Shown: positions 54,689 through 64,000, counted from the first letter of the stretch. The stretch: DNA of 64,000 bases from Alkalicoccus halolimnae (GCF_008014775.2 NZ_CP144914.1:3038001-3102000), one strand, 5' to 3'. Numbers and translations are program-made. The notes: generated from the sequence alone by a model not told the origin.

Positions 54689-56586
54689 CCAATTCTCCTT
54701 TCCCTTATAAAAGGATAAATCCATTTTTTGCAACACTCATATGTTAATATGAGCAGGATTCCAATTAATAATCCGATACTTAAGCTTAAAGCAGACCTGA
54801 TGATGGATACAAGCAATGGAGTATGAAGATGAGTAAACGTACCTGCAAGAGAACTCAAAGCAAGCGACCCGCCAAGCAGTAAAAACCATGCATACTTAAC
54901 TTTTTCTTTCCACAAATAAAGGCCAAGAGTAAACAGCGGCAGGCCGATGAGAAACTCAGTCGTACGCGGCCTGACAATAAACATATTCTCCAGCCACTGC
55001 CTGAAAATAAGTTCATAGGGAAGTGCGATTCCGGTATTGCCTGTTCTGGTAATATAAAATAAAATAACTGCTCCGAGAACAACCATCACCACAAGATGCC
55101 AGAATTTCACCGGTTCACGAAGCCAGGACCACCCCAGGAATACCAGCCCTGTAATGACAAGCGGAGCTGCTGCTAACACTTTCACTCCCCGGAAGCTGTC
55201 AAGACCGAGCAGGAAGTCTGATCCGTATAACAGCATTACCACAAACCATGCTCCTGTCAGCGTAATTCCTGCTGCTGTAAAGTAGGAGCCTGCAGCATCT
55301 GTCAGTGTCAGGGGCCGTTTAATCCGCAGTATTGCGTAGACAGGTGCCATCACCGCTAAAAACAGAACAACAAGCTTCAATAAAAAATCAATTTGTATCA
55401 AAAAGATTGTTAAATAAATTATAAAGCTTAAAAGAGCAGCCGGAACTGCCATCAAAGGGCTGACAAGAGTGAAGACGATCCCTGTAAATGAAGCAGCAGC
55501 AAAGATCACAGACACCTCCATCCATAACGGCAGGCTGGATAGAAGCGGGGGTTCTGCAATTCCTGTTTCATCATCAATGTTTTCGTGAATAGCCTCTAAA
55601 ATCTGACTTGTTCTTTCAAGCATCCTTTCTGCTTCCCGTGGATGACTATAAAATTCTCCAGCTTCTTTGTCCAATATATTAATAAACAGGATATCAACGT
55701 TCCGCTCATTTACGGCTCTTTCTCCCCTGAAAACGTCCTGATAATTACCCGGATCGTAATTTTTTCCCAGAGTAAGACTCTGCAGGCGGACAGGTTCCCG
55801 GACCACCTGATCCAGCAGAGGATGCAGTCCAACCTGGTCAGCGTTTTCTATTAATACTACTGAGATATCCAGCTCATTTATTTTCTCAGCAAGAAGACTC
55901 GTGATTTGGGGATCTCCTCCCCCCGGAATTTCTGTCCCAGCAAATAAAACATGGGATATATCTCCGCTCATTTCTCTCATTTGATCGTATAACAAATGAT
56001 CAGAATGCTCCGCCTGAAAATTATCCGAAAGACGGATAATAATATTAATACCGTAGCTTACAGCTTGTTCATAAGCATTCATATCAAAAGTAACTGGTTC
56101 GCGCATCGTTCCTGTTGAAGCAAAAGGCAGGAATAGAAATTCCTCTCTATTGATAACTGTGGCATCTACCTGCAGGCTCTGCCTGTCACGCGAAAAATTC
56201 AGTGACTCTTCAATTGATTCTGTAAGCTCATTTTCTTCGAGTACTTTAAGGAAAATGCCCGACTCTTCGTGGATTTCATCATGGGATGCTCCATAAAGCT
56301 GAATCATCTCACTCTTTGATACAACAGCAATCATATCCCTGTCGCGCAAATCGTTTAACGACAGCGGTTCAAAAGCTACGGACTGCACTCCCGCTCCGGA
56401 AGTAAGTTTTTCATATACAGTTCCCCTGTCAAGGCCGGCATCTTTAGTGAATGTATTAATATCTTCATAGGGAATCACCGTTTCATATGTATCTGCTCCC
56501 TCTTCGACCGCAATCCGTTCTCCCAGATACGGGATGGAAAGAACCATGATGAGAAGCACTATCCCCCACAAAACTTTTTTTCTCAC
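54685..56586 (-). CDS. DUF5693-type polytopic membrane protein
   Basis: Large membrane protein of 633 residues from the GTG at 56586 (GGAGAGG 5 bases upstream; the in-frame ATG at 56604 has no such site). One N-terminal membrane anchor, an extracytoplasmic domain (about 25-350) with repeated acidic segments, then about eight to ten membrane helices (350-630). Proteins of this kind are encoded next to csaB in many bacilli and are listed as DUF5693; function unknown. It is translationally coupled to csaB and follows the flippase gene by 22 bases, so a part in surface polymer assembly is likely by context only. Confidence 0.8.
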   Translation of the reverse strand: MRKKVLWGIVLLIMVLSIPYLGERIAVEEGADTYETVIPYEDINTFTKDAGLDRGTVYEKLTSGAGVQSVAFEPLSLNDLRDRDMIAVVSKSEMIQLYGASHDEIHEESGIFLKVLEENELTESIEESLNFSRDRQSLQVDATVINREEFLFLPFASTGTMREPVTFDMNAYEQAVSYGINIIIRLSDNFQAEHSDHLLYDQMREMSGDISHVLFAGTEIPGGGDPQITSLLAEKINELDISVVLIENADQVGLHPLLDQVVREPVRLQSLTLGKNYDPGNYQDVFRGERAVNERNVDILFINILDKEAGEFYSHPREAERMLERTSQILEAIHENIDDETGIAEPPLLSSLPLWMEVSVIFAAASFTGIVFTLVSPLMAVPAALLSFIIYLTIFLIQIDFLLKLVVLFLAVMAPVYAILRIKRPLTLTDAAGSYFTAAGITLTGAWFVVMLLYGSDFLLGLDSFRGVKVLAAAPLVITGLVFLGWSWLREPVKFWHLVVMVVLGAVILFYITRTGNTGIALPYELIFRQWLENMFIVRPRTTEFLIGLPLFTLGLYLWKEKVKYAWFLLLGGSLALSSLAGTFTHLHTPLLVSIIRSALSLSIGLLIGILLILTYECCKKWIYPFIRERRIG

Positions 56587-56608
56587 AACGACCTCTCCAA
56601 TCATTCAT

Positions 56609-58174
56609 CTAACGGTAAAGGCGGGAAATTTTAGGGCCGATAACCGGGATGTTTTTCAATTCTTCTTTTGAGACAGCCTTCAGTAACAGAAGAAAAACGC
56701 CATAAAGTATTCCACCTCCAGCAATCAGCAGCACCGTAAACATAAGAGCCATGCTGCGTCCCCATGTTTCAGGAGCCGTCCAAAGGAGCGGTATGTAAAG
56801 GGACACACCCATAAGGACTGCAGCTGCAACGGCCCTTCCTTCACGATTGCCAAACAGGCGGAAGGAAATCGTCCGCTTCATCACCCATAAATTCCATACT
56901 GATAAAAGTATATATACAATAAATGTAGACCACGCCACACCAATCAGCCCGAAATAGCGGATCAGAATGATATTCAGTACAATTTTAACTAAGGATGCCC
57001 CGAGAACAATCCCTGCTGATAATATCTGCTTATTCATTCCCTGCAATATACCTGTCGTCAAAACCGCAAAGGAAGTTGCTGCTGCACTTAAATGAACAAC
57101 GGCGAGCACCTCATTAGCCTGCGTATCCCCGAAAAGGACAAAGTTTAAAGGGACGGTAAGGACGAACAAGCCAATTGCTGCGGGCCAGGCCGCTACGTGC
57201 ATAAATTTGAGCGCCTGCTCTGTAATAAGCGACGTTTTTTCGTCGTCTTTTTCTTTCAGAGAAGCTGACAGCAGTGGTATAAGCGGAAGAATTAATGCCT
57301 GGGCGAATACAACAACGATTTGTACAAGCGTGAGTCCGCGTCCATAATAACCGTACTGCGCGGCAATATCCAGATCTTCTGCTCCCCCCGCGCCGAGCTG
57401 ACCAGGAACCGTTACAGAGTCAATAAAATTTACGAGTGCCATAGCAAGCGCTCCTACACAGATCGGCAGAGAGAGATAAAGAATTGTTTTCGTCCATTTT
57501 TTAAAATCTCTGAAAGAATATTTACGGTCTGCTTCAGGGCGGAGAGGGCTCGTTACAAATTTCCTGCGCAGATATATAAAAGATGCAAGGGCGCCAAAAA
57601 TAGATCCCGTCATTACTCCCCCCGCTACAACAGAAGCCGAATAACCCTGTTGCACAAGAATATAAGCGAACAGTAAAATAAAAAATACCCGAACGAACTG
57701 CTCGAGCACCTGGGAGAAAGCGGTAGGTCCCATTTCCTGAAATCCCTGAAAATAACCGCGGTAAACAGCCATATAAGGAGCAATTAAAAGGGAAGCGGAA
57801 ACGACTATCAGCGAAATTTCTGCGAATTCCCCGCCGAGCAGAGAAGCAAACGGGGCGGCAATCAGAAGAATAACCAGAAAAGCACTTATTCCAAAACTGC
57901 AGGCCAGAATACTTCCCGTCCTATGAATGTCACGGATATGGTTTTCCCCGCCATTAATACGGGCTTCTGAAATAAGTTTTGAGACAGCGAGTGGTATCCC
58001 GGCGACAGATAAAATTAAAACAGCCATATAAACAGGGTAAACGATCGAAAATATGCCGAAAACTTCATCCCCGGCAATATTCTGAAGCGGGATGCGAAAG
58101 AGGCTTCCTAAAAGTTTGGATATCAGGGAAGCCAGAGTAATTATAAGCGCACCTTTCATAAAACTCTGGCTCAT
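56609..58174 (-). CDS. MurJ/SpoVB-type polysaccharide flippase (MOP superfamily)
   Basis: Membrane transporter of 521 residues with about fourteen helices, moving a lipid-linked oligosaccharide across the membrane. The N-terminus (FMKGALIITLASLISKLLGS, FRIPLQNIAGDEVFGIFSIV) is typical of SpoVB/YtgP/MurJ-like members. Within an operon with tagA (4-base overlap upstream) and csaB, the cargo is more likely a wall polymer than lipid II, but sequence alone cannot decide. No signs of damage. Confidence 0.88.
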   Translation of the reverse strand: MSQSFMKGALIITLASLISKLLGSLFRIPLQNIAGDEVFGIFSIVYPVYMAVLILSVAGIPLAVSKLISEARINGGENHIRDIHRTGSILACSFGISAFLVILLIAAPFASLLGGEFAEISLIVVSASLLIAPYMAVYRGYFQGFQEMGPTAFSQVLEQFVRVFFILLFAYILVQQGYSASVVAGGVMTGSIFGALASFIYLRRKFVTSPLRPEADRKYSFRDFKKWTKTILYLSLPICVGALAMALVNFIDSVTVPGQLGAGGAEDLDIAAQYGYYGRGLTLVQIVVVFAQALILPLIPLLSASLKEKDDEKTSLITEQALKFMHVAAWPAAIGLFVLTVPLNFVLFGDTQANEVLAVVHLSAAATSFAVLTTGILQGMNKQILSAGIVLGASLVKIVLNIILIRYFGLIGVAWSTFIVYILLSVWNLWVMKRTISFRLFGNREGRAVAAAVLMGVSLYIPLLWTAPETWGRSMALMFTVLLIAGGGILYGVFLLLLKAVSKEELKNIPVIGPKISRLYR

Positions 58175-58926
58175 CTTTTGATTTTCTCTTTCATAACTTT
58201 AAAAATAAACCAGGGCAGCGCAGCCATCCTTCTGCATCTGGCAGGCTGCTTAACCAGACGGTAAAGCCACTCTACATTCCACTTCTGCCAGATATATGGT
58301 GCTCTTTTTACTTCCCCGGCAAGCACATCAAAGCTTCCACCGATACCAATAAAAATACCCTGGTCGAATTCAGGGAAGTTCCGGGCAATCCATTTTTCCT
58401 GAAGTGGAAAACCAAGCGCAACAAAAACGTAATCAGGCTTTTTCGTTTTAATTTCCTCTGCGATTTCCTGACTGGTCCAGTCGAAAAAGCCGTGGTGACT
58501 TCCAGCAATGACGAGACCGGGAAATTCTTTATGGATAGTATCGAGAGTTTTATTCAGAACGGCTTCCCGGGCCCCGAGAAAATACGCCGACTGACCGAGT
58601 TCATTAGCTGTACCGAGCAGCCGCATAAAAAGATCAAACCCGGTCACACGTTCCGGCAGCCGATGCCCCATAAATCTCGCCCCTTTTACGATGCCGATCC
58701 CATCTGCCGTGACATAGGTAGCCTTTTCTATAGCTTGATGATATTCTCTATCATTTTGAGTATGCAGGACGATTTCAGGATTAGCCGTAACTACAAACGC
58801 TTTTTCCTTCGACTCAGCATGTTTGGCAAGCGTTACAGCCATGTCGGAAAGGGTAGTCTTAACAAATGGCACTCCTAATAACGTTACTGTTTCTATGGAT
58901 TGCTTCACAGATGTCACCAACTTCAT
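58171..58926 (-). CDS. tagA: WecG/TagA/CpsF family glycosyltransferase
   Basis: Transfers N-acetylmannosamine to GlcNAc-PP-undecaprenol, the second step of the wall polymer linkage unit after TagO (for TagA proper). The 251 residues show VVTANPEIVLH (about 44-54), the catalytic-type aspartate in YVTADGIGIVKGA near 73, VTGFDLFMRLL and a C-terminal KQPARCRRM region that appends the protein to the membrane. First gene of tagA-flippase-DUF5693-csaB, all with 4-base overlaps or short gaps. The sugar specificity is taken from the family. Confidence 0.92.
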   Translation of the reverse strand: MKLVTSVKQSIETVTLLGVPFVKTTLSDMAVTLAKHAESKEKAFVVTANPEIVLHTQNDREYHQAIEKATYVTADGIGIVKGARFMGHRLPERVTGFDLFMRLLGTANELGQSAYFLGAREAVLNKTLDTIHKEFPGLVIAGSHHGFFDWTSQEIAEEIKTKKPDYVFVALGFPLQEKWIARNFPEFDQGIFIGIGGSFDVLAGEVKRAPYIWQKWNVEWLYRLVKQPARCRRMAALPWFIFKVMKEKIKR

Positions 58927-58998
58927 AAGTTTTTCTTTCCTGAATCATATCAAATATACTGAAAGAATGGAATTCCCTTCACACGCACAGTTTTTTTG

Positions 58999-59025
58999 TC
59001 TATAGGCTGCCTTGAAAATAAAGGA
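58999..59025. repeat. End fragment of repeat family B
   Basis: TAGGCTGCCTTGAAAATAAAGGA is identical to the family B end at 44083 and 11560 (inverted), but no further repeat follows. The rest of 58927-59187 carries a TATAAT at 59079-59084 as a likely -10 element for the SLAP gene. Confidence 0.55.
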
Positions 59026-59187
59026 TAAACTTTGAGATCGCTTCTTTTTTAATTTCCTAAATCCCTTATTTTTCATGATATAATATAAGGTACAGCAGGG
59101 AAAAAGATACAAGTAAATACACATCTTTCATCCGGAATTGAACACAATGGATGGAAATTACAATTATATTTGGGGGTAATTTGGGAA

Positions 59188-60111
59188 ATGCAGTCATTTT
59201 TTAATGAAAAAGAATTGAAAAATCTTAAGATTGACGGGCAGGATTCTGTCATCTCTTCAAAAAAAGCATCAGACATAGAACCGGAGGAGCTTTCTACTGT
59301 TCAACCCGAGCTTTCACTTCCGGAAGCATGGAATATTTCTGAAAAAGAAACCAAGGCTTTCGAGACTCTAAACGATTTATGTGAGCCGCTTCTCCCCGGT
59401 CAAATTTCTCTTTATGGGGTGCGTGTGACACAGAACGAAGATGGAGATTATGTTTTCCTTGCTTTCATCCGCCAGTCCGTAGAGAAAAAGATGAAAATGA
59501 AAGAAGCCACTATTTCTATTTTTGACGAAAATAAAGAAGTGCTCGGCAGAAAAACATTTGATCTGACTGAATTCGGTGAACTTCCAGTCAATACCAGCCG
59601 CCCTTGGGAATTCCTATTCAGCGAAAAAGATTTATTTACAAATTCGATCCCCGGAAGCGGGTGGAAGCTGGCCTTTCAGCTTAACCCTGTTTCACGCGAC
59701 CACACGCTTGAATTCACTAAATCATGGAAAAAGCGCCTTCCATCCGAGCAGCAGCGTAAGCTTAAAAAAGCTGTTGAGAAAATGGGTCCTCCTCGTCCGG
59801 GGCAGATTAACTTTGTCGGACTGAATGCAGCGATGGTTGAATCCCGCGAAGAACTTCATATTTCACTGCTTATCCGTAATGGGGGAGCCAAGCATATCAA
59901 CCTTGAAAAGATGCCGCTCGTGGTCGAGGATGCTGCTGGAGATATCGTAGCTAAAGGAGTATTCACGCTCGATCCGAAGCTTCAAGTAAAAGCAAACACA
60001 AGCACGCCTTGGAATTTCGTCTTTCCAAAATCAATGATTCATAAAAGCAGTCCCGATTTGTCGAAATGGAAAGCGTATCCGCCGCGTAAACAAAAGAAAA
60101 AAGAAGAGTGA
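59188..60111 (+). CDS. S-layer assembly protein with two SLAP domains
   Basis: Resembles the accessory Sec system S-layer assembly proteins of bacilli. The 307 residues (ATG 59188, GGGGG 11 bases upstream) have no signal peptide. Two SLAP-type domains are seen: about 75-180 (LPGQISLYGVRV, PVNTSRPWEFLF) and 205-300 (RPGQINFVGLNA, VKANTSTPWNFVFP). In related species such proteins help SecA2 export S-layer proteins. No secA2 is in this window. It is convergent with the SLH-anchored glucosaminidase gene. Confidence 0.82.
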   Translation: MQSFFNEKELKNLKIDGQDSVISSKKASDIEPEELSTVQPELSLPEAWNISEKETKAFETLNDLCEPLLPGQISLYGVRVTQNEDGDYVFLAFIRQSVEKKMKMKEATISIFDENKEVLGRKTFDLTEFGELPVNTSRPWEFLFSEKDLFTNSIPGSGWKLAFQLNPVSRDHTLEFTKSWKKRLPSEQQRKLKKAVEKMGPPRPGQINFVGLNAAMVESREELHISLLIRNGGAKHINLEKMPLVVEDAAGDIVAKGVFTLDPKLQVKANTSTPWNFVFPKSMIHKSSPDLSKWKAYPPRKQKKKEE

Positions 60112-60176
60112 CGGCTCTAAACAGATAACGTCCGCTGCCTGTTTTAAAAGCACGGGGCTCAGCAGCCAGTTCATAT

Positions 60177-60215
60177 GAAAAGGAGACCTCCACACTTTGG
60201 TGAGGGTCTCCTTTT
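60177..60215. terminator. Bidirectional terminator between the SLAP and SLH genes
   Basis: AAAAGGAGACC / GGTCTCCTTTT, an 11-bp stem with inner CTCCAC-GTGAGG partial pairing and A/U runs on both sides. Confidence 0.85.
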
Positions 60216-60311
60216 CTATGCCGCGCCTTCATCCGGGCTAACTCTTATCTATTAACAGCATTTCCCGTGCTCACAAAACTTTCAAAAAGCCTTTTAGTCC
60301 CGTACGGGTGT

Positions 60312-62300
60312 TTATTTAGGAAAACTGAGAATATCTGCGTAAGCACTGTGCATATAAGCATGGTAATGATTTTTATGGTCCGCACTTACCTGGTACCAGG
60401 TCTGAGTTCCCACTTTTATCTCTCCTCTTACCGCTGTATAGTGCCCTGAAGAAGCGTAACGGTAAAGCCTATTTTGAGTTGCACCGGCTTTTTCACGAAC
60501 GTTCAGTCCGCTTGTATTCGTTTTTCCGATTGTCAGTTTATTATAATCTTTTTTACCAAGGTATTCATCAGCGCGGTACATATGTCCGGCAATTTTTTGC
60601 CCCCAGAACATATCAGAGGCATAGCGGACGTTAAATCCCTGACCTTTGTTTCCAGGAATCGATCCGCTGAAGCGCCAGTTGGAATGATCGGCATAATTAT
60701 TGTTGATGTGACGGGCAGCATACATAATGCTGTCTTCAAAACTATTGAAAACATCTGCATTGCCGTAAGGATTGGAATCAGATGCGTTAAGACCAAAAAG
60801 ATTCTTCTTATCCTGCGCAATTCTGCTCGTGCCCCAGGAACTTTCATGAATAGCCTTCCCCATCAGGTACAGCGCATTGATGCCGTATTCTTTTTCGGCT
60901 TTAATGAAGGATTTTCCTTCTCCTGCAAGCGGACTGCCGCTGCCCGCCGGGCTCATGTTCTGCAGATAGCGGTCCAGATCTGCTGCTGTATAACTTGTTT
61001 TTGTCTTTACAGGCAGTACGTTAAAATACTGGTCCTGCTCTCCTGCCTTTGATCCGGAAGCCGTAAAGAACGTGCTTCCGTCCCTGCTGTAATATTTCGT
61101 GCCGGCAGACAGAAAAGTTGGAGCTTTCCCATAACGGTAAGCAGCATAGTTATCTGCAGACGGGTTGTATAAATAGTGATACAGGTCCCCGCTGCGCACG
61201 GCGTAATAATTTCGTTTGTTTGCTGCCTGCTGGGACGGAATCATCTCCACATGATCAATATGGAAAAAACCGGTCGTTCCAGCGTAGCTTACTTCTACAT
61301 AACTCCCGTTGGAACTTACATAATCGAATTCGGAACCAAAACGGACATCGTCGGTAGCATAAGTTTTAGCATTTGCTAGATTACTGTTGCTGTAAACGTT
61401 AGCTATATTTGCTGTTGGATGTTTCGGACGGACAATACCGTCTTTTATCTTTACAATTCGTTCTCCCTTTAAAATCACTGTCTGGTTCTTTGAAGCCTGT
61501 TTTACTGCTTCGTCATAAGAAGCGAACCGTTTGTTCCCTACAGTCAACTTACCGTCCGAACTGATTGATGCCGCACGGTAATCCCCGTCTCCTTCAGGTT
61601 CTGATGGAACCGGCTCCTCTTCAGGCGGCTCTTCATTTACCGGAGGGCTGGGAGGAATCTCCAGATTGTCACGATATTCTTCGACAGAGTGGAGCAGGCG
61701 GATAATATAAGCAGCCGCATGAGCACGTGTCGCATTATCTTTCGGAGCAAACCTTGTCTGTGATGAGTCAGGAAGAGCATGACCTTTTATGATCCCATAG
61801 GAAGCATTCGTTGCGACGGCTTTCACGTAGTTTGGATTAATGTCCTGTTCATCTGTAAAATTCAGCTTATCATCTTTATTAGGAAGTTCTTCGTAAGCGA
61901 GCGCCCGGTCAATCATTACCGCCATTTCTTCCCTTGTAATATCCTGCTGGGGACGAAATGTCCCTCCCGGATAGCCATTAATAAGCCCTGCTTTTTCAGC
62001 AGCGTAAATGTAATCCGCCAGTCCAAAAGATTTCTCTACATCGCTGAAGCTGTTCGAGCTTGAAGCGGCAGGCAGATTTAAAGCTCGGGATAAAAAGGCA
62101 GAAAACTGCGCCCTTGTAACGGAGTCGTCAGCTCCAAATTTTCCTCCCCCGTAGCCTTTCATTATTTCAAGATCAATCGCTTCACGCATTTCCTTTTCAA
62201 GATTATGTCCCTTAATATCCTGAAAATCGTCTGCATAGGCTGTAGAAGCCCCCCAAAACATGACTGCTGCTAAAAGCATCAACATTGCTTTTTTGAACAT
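60312..62300 (-). CDS. SLH-anchored endo-beta-N-acetylglucosaminidase
   Basis: Secreted cell-wall hydrolase of 662 residues. Signal peptide 1-24 (cut after TAYA), three SLH domains (about 25-70, 85-130, 150-200) that bind pyruvylated wall polymer, a Pro/Glu-rich linker (210-245), SH3-like segments (about 290-350), a glucosaminidase domain (about 455-585: GKAIHESSWGTSRIAQDKKN, LFGLNASDSNPYG) and a C-terminal SH3b (595-660). The SLH domains match the csaB gene in this window. GGGGAGG precedes the ATG. Likely role is septum or wall turnover under the S-layer. The catalytic Glu is probably in AIHESSWG, by family comparison. Confidence 0.92.
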   Translation of the reverse strand: MFKKAMLMLLAAVMFWGASTAYADDFQDIKGHNLEKEMREAIDLEIMKGYGGGKFGADDSVTRAQFSAFLSRALNLPAASSSNSFSDVEKSFGLADYIYAAEKAGLINGYPGGTFRPQQDITREEMAVMIDRALAYEELPNKDDKLNFTDEQDINPNYVKAVATNASYGIIKGHALPDSSQTRFAPKDNATRAHAAAYIIRLLHSVEEYRDNLEIPPSPPVNEEPPEEEPVPSEPEGDGDYRAASISSDGKLTVGNKRFASYDEAVKQASKNQTVILKGERIVKIKDGIVRPKHPTANIANVYSNSNLANAKTYATDDVRFGSEFDYVSSNGSYVEVSYAGTTGFFHIDHVEMIPSQQAANKRNYYAVRSGDLYHYLYNPSADNYAAYRYGKAPTFLSAGTKYYSRDGSTFFTASGSKAGEQDQYFNVLPVKTKTSYTAADLDRYLQNMSPAGSGSPLAGEGKSFIKAEKEYGINALYLMGKAIHESSWGTSRIAQDKKNLFGLNASDSNPYGNADVFNSFEDSIMYAARHINNNYADHSNWRFSGSIPGNKGQGFNVRYASDMFWGQKIAGHMYRADEYLGKKDYNKLTIGKTNTSGLNVREKAGATQNRLYRYASSGHYTAVRGEIKVGTQTWYQVSADHKNHYHAYMHSAYADILSFPK

Positions 62301-62605
62301 CTTTTTTCCTCCCCGTATATCTTGTTTAAATTTCCACCTATTGTTCTCTTAAGTCAACTTTTCTGCCACAGCTTTTCCACCACTTTCCTTGCAGCTGCCC
62401 CCTGTTTCTCTATAATTTTTAATTCTGTGCTCATTATACATGATTTAATACAATTTAAAGGTTACAATTTCATTATTTTTTAGATTACCCCTGCTGATTT
62501 ATGGAAATTAATTGACATGGGGTGGAGGCGGTCAGCTGAGGGCTCCCCTTTGCACCATGGAAAAGGAGCTGTCCTAGAAGGATAGCAGCACGGCTTCACA
62601 CAGAC
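62301..62605. other. Upstream region of the SLH glucosaminidase gene
   Basis: About 300 bases, AT-rich near the gene and with promoter function expected on the minus strand. GGGTGGAGGCGGTCAGCTGA near 62520 and CACCATGGAAAAGGAGCTGTC near 62555 look like degraded repeat-core pieces. No gene is seen. Confidence 0.4.
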
Positions 62606-62646
62606 AAAAGCCTGTTAGACAAATTCCCGTCTAACAGGCTTTTTAA
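62606..62646. terminator. Bidirectional terminator, probably for the CAP-domain gene
   Basis: AAAAGCCTGTTAGAC / GTCTAACAGGCTTTTT, a perfect 13-bp stem with an 8-base loop. On the minus strand it is 265 bases beyond the CAP gene, with a repeat inserted between. Confidence 0.82.
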
Positions 62647-62699
62647 CAAGTTGAACATATGAACTGGAAAAGCATGTGTCTTCACCTGGGTGCAAAAGC

Positions 62700-62905
62700 A
62701 GCGCAGTATTTTTAAGAGCAGATATTCCCACTGCAGGCTGCATATGACAAAACAATAAAAAGAAAGTCTTTCACCGGCAGCCGAAGGAGAAACAGGGTGA
62801 CTCCAGGACGACAGAAGACGAGGCGGAAATTCATTTCAGCAGGAAGGACGAAAACAGCTGAGGCCTTCCTGCCCGGAAAGCGTTCCTGTGGAAACGAAGG
62901 TTGTT
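62700..62905. repeat. Dispersed intergenic repeat, B-like core
   Basis: Core ACAGGGTGACTCCAGG near 62794 and CCCGGAAAGCGTTCCTGTGG near 62873 pair as ACAGG/CCTGT, another variant of the shared structure; between them GCTGAGGCCTTCCTG matches other B copies. It sits between the CAP gene and its terminator. Confidence 0.68.
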
Positions 62906-62911
62906 CTGATT

Positions 62912-64000
62912 TTATCTCGTATAAAATTTCTGCGTATAGAAAGGACGGTTTTCCATATCAAAAGCCGTGCCGACGCCGAGTTCCCGGTAATACTGGTTCA
63001 AAATATTCTCGCGGTGTCCCGGCGAGTTCATCAGACCTCTCTGAGCCATCACAGCACTCGGCTGTCCCGAGGCAATGTTTTCTCCTGCTCGTGTATAGCT
63101 GATACCCGCCTCGCGGATTCGGTCAAACGGGGAGGCGCCTTCCAGGTTTTCGTGACTGAAATACTGCTGTTCAGCCATGTCTTCACTATGATCAATGCTG
63201 ACAGCCGCTATTTCGTCATTCCAGTCCAGCGGGTCCAGGTCGAATTCCACTCTGTCCGCATTAACAAGGTCAAACATCTGTCTCGAAAAGTCCTCCGCCA
63301 GCTGTGCTGACCCTTCGGCGTAATAACCGGAAAGTGACTGCTCTGCATCTTCCCCGATAAGCTGATACGCCGTGGCTTTATTATCCTGATGGATATCATA
63401 GTAAACCGTCAAATATCCTTCTTCTATTGGAAATAAATCCGACTCTTCCGTTTCACTTAACGAATAACGCGTATTCCCCTTAACTATCGCCGTCTCCGGA
63501 TCTCCCATTTTATCTCTTACTTCCTGACGGGAAAGGTTTTGACTCAGTCCTTCAGGCGAACGGACTTCCGAAGTATTTGTATATAAAGCCGTCACTTCTC
63601 CGTCTGCCACTCCTGCCATTCGGAAATTTTTATAGTTATCGTGATAAGCATACCATTCAAACCCATAGTGACTTTCAGTAATCCGCTCCGGTTCTCCCCA
63701 CATTTGCTCTAATAAATTTACATCATCTCCGACGGAAATGCCGGCAGCCTGAAACATGTCTGCATTTCCTTGTGCCTGAGACTGCTCTTCTTCCAAAGGC
63801 TGCTCTACAGGAGCGAGAATTTCTTTATTGTCATATTCAATAAGCATGGCATGCTCCGCGTCTTCCCAGCTCACTTCTCCACCTAACGATTCTGCGATGA
63901 AGCGGGCGGGAGCATATAAAGTATTCCCCTCTCTGTTTGCAGGCAATTCAAGCTCTGCTTCTTCCCCATTAAGAGAGGCTGAGCCGCTTCCCTCAGTAAG
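62912..64000 (-). CDS. CAP-domain (SCP-like) secreted protein, partial (N-terminus cut by window edge)
   Basis: The frame is open from the stop at 62912 to base 64000, so the start is outside; at least 362 residues. From the N-terminal side, a copper-amine-oxidase-like stalk domain (ARFIAESLGGEVSWED) is followed by a CAP-associated domain (about 90-210 of the visible part) and a C-terminal CAP domain (about 235-360). Family hallmarks there are HSEDMAEQQYFSHENLEG, AGENIASGQ and MNSPGHRENILN. Members are secreted wall-associated proteins (for example YkwD/YlbC-like). Strongly acidic. It ends next to repeat 62700-62905. Confidence 0.9.
   Translation of the reverse strand, partial: LTEGSGSASLNGEEAELELPANREGNTLYAPARFIAESLGGEVSWEDAEHAMLIEYDNKEILAPVEQPLEEEQSQAQGNADMFQAAGISVGDDVNLLEQMWGEPERITESHYGFEWYAYHDNYKNFRMAGVADGEVTALYTNTSEVRSPEGLSQNLSRQEVRDKMGDPETAIVKGNTRYSLSETEESDLFPIEEGYLTVYYDIHQDNKATAYQLIGEDAEQSLSGYYAEGSAQLAEDFSRQMFDLVNADRVEFDLDPLDWNDEIAAVSIDHSEDMAEQQYFSHENLEGASPFDRIREAGISYTRAGENIASGQPSAVMAQRGLMNSPGHRENILNQYYRELGVGTAFDMENRPFYTQKFYTR

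Overview
The window reads as chromosome of a low-to-moderate GC Firmicute of the family Bacillaceae, probably from a salt- or alkali-tolerant branch (Alkalicoccus or Salisediminibacterium-like; this is inference). The evidence is B. subtilis-type gene order in several blocks (uvrB-uvrA; prfB/yvjA/cccB/ftsE/ftsX/ctp; hpf...secA-prfB; comFC-comFA-degV-degU-degS-yvyE-tagO), strongly acidic exported proteins, and an SLH/SLAP/CsaB surface layer set. No rRNA, intact tRNA or CRISPR array was seen.

Layout. 1-13 kb is a minus-strand core block: uvrA (cut by the left edge), uvrB with an SOS box, the S41 protease ctp, a LytM-domain hydrolase, ftsX, ftsE, cytochrome c551, a YitT-family protein and prfB with its programmed frameshift. 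13-21 kb holds secA and hpf with glcT-ptsG (RNA antitermination control) lying between them. 21-45 kb corresponds to the place where B. subtilis carries its late flagellar cluster between hpf and comFC. Here it holds instead a cold-shock gene, ssb, a formate oxidation/transport operon, manA and a GH13 amylase, an esterase, a repeat-rich stretch with an IS110-type element and a tmRNA 3'-end fragment, a sulfurtransferase, yyaC, dbpA, a poly-aspartate lipoprotein and an alpha/alpha-barrel protein. 45-51 kb is the competence/DegSU block, with comFA split by an in-frame stop. 51-64 kb is a cell-envelope block: tagO, csaB, a DUF5693-type membrane protein, a MurJ/SpoVB-type flippase, tagA, an S-layer assembly (SLAP) protein, an SLH-anchored glucosaminidase and a CAP-domain protein cut by the right edge.

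The most unusual content is in the intergenic DNA. About twenty dispersed repeats of several families occupy gaps between genes, never inside them. Most share a GC-rich core that folds as helix / internal loop / helix, with the loop strands (close to GACTCC and GGAAAGC) conserved while the outer helix changes sequence and still pairs. One family (about 390-430 bp) lies between convergent genes. In two of its three copies it is flanked on both sides by near-identical copies of the local Rho-independent terminator, so each convergent gene has its own. Another family has perfect 16-bp terminal inverted repeats. These look like non-autonomous mobile elements adapted to gene borders; no transposase for them is visible in the window. 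The IS110-type element is a separate, intact, GC-rich newcomer with a long downstream non-coding segment, the likely place of its guide RNA.
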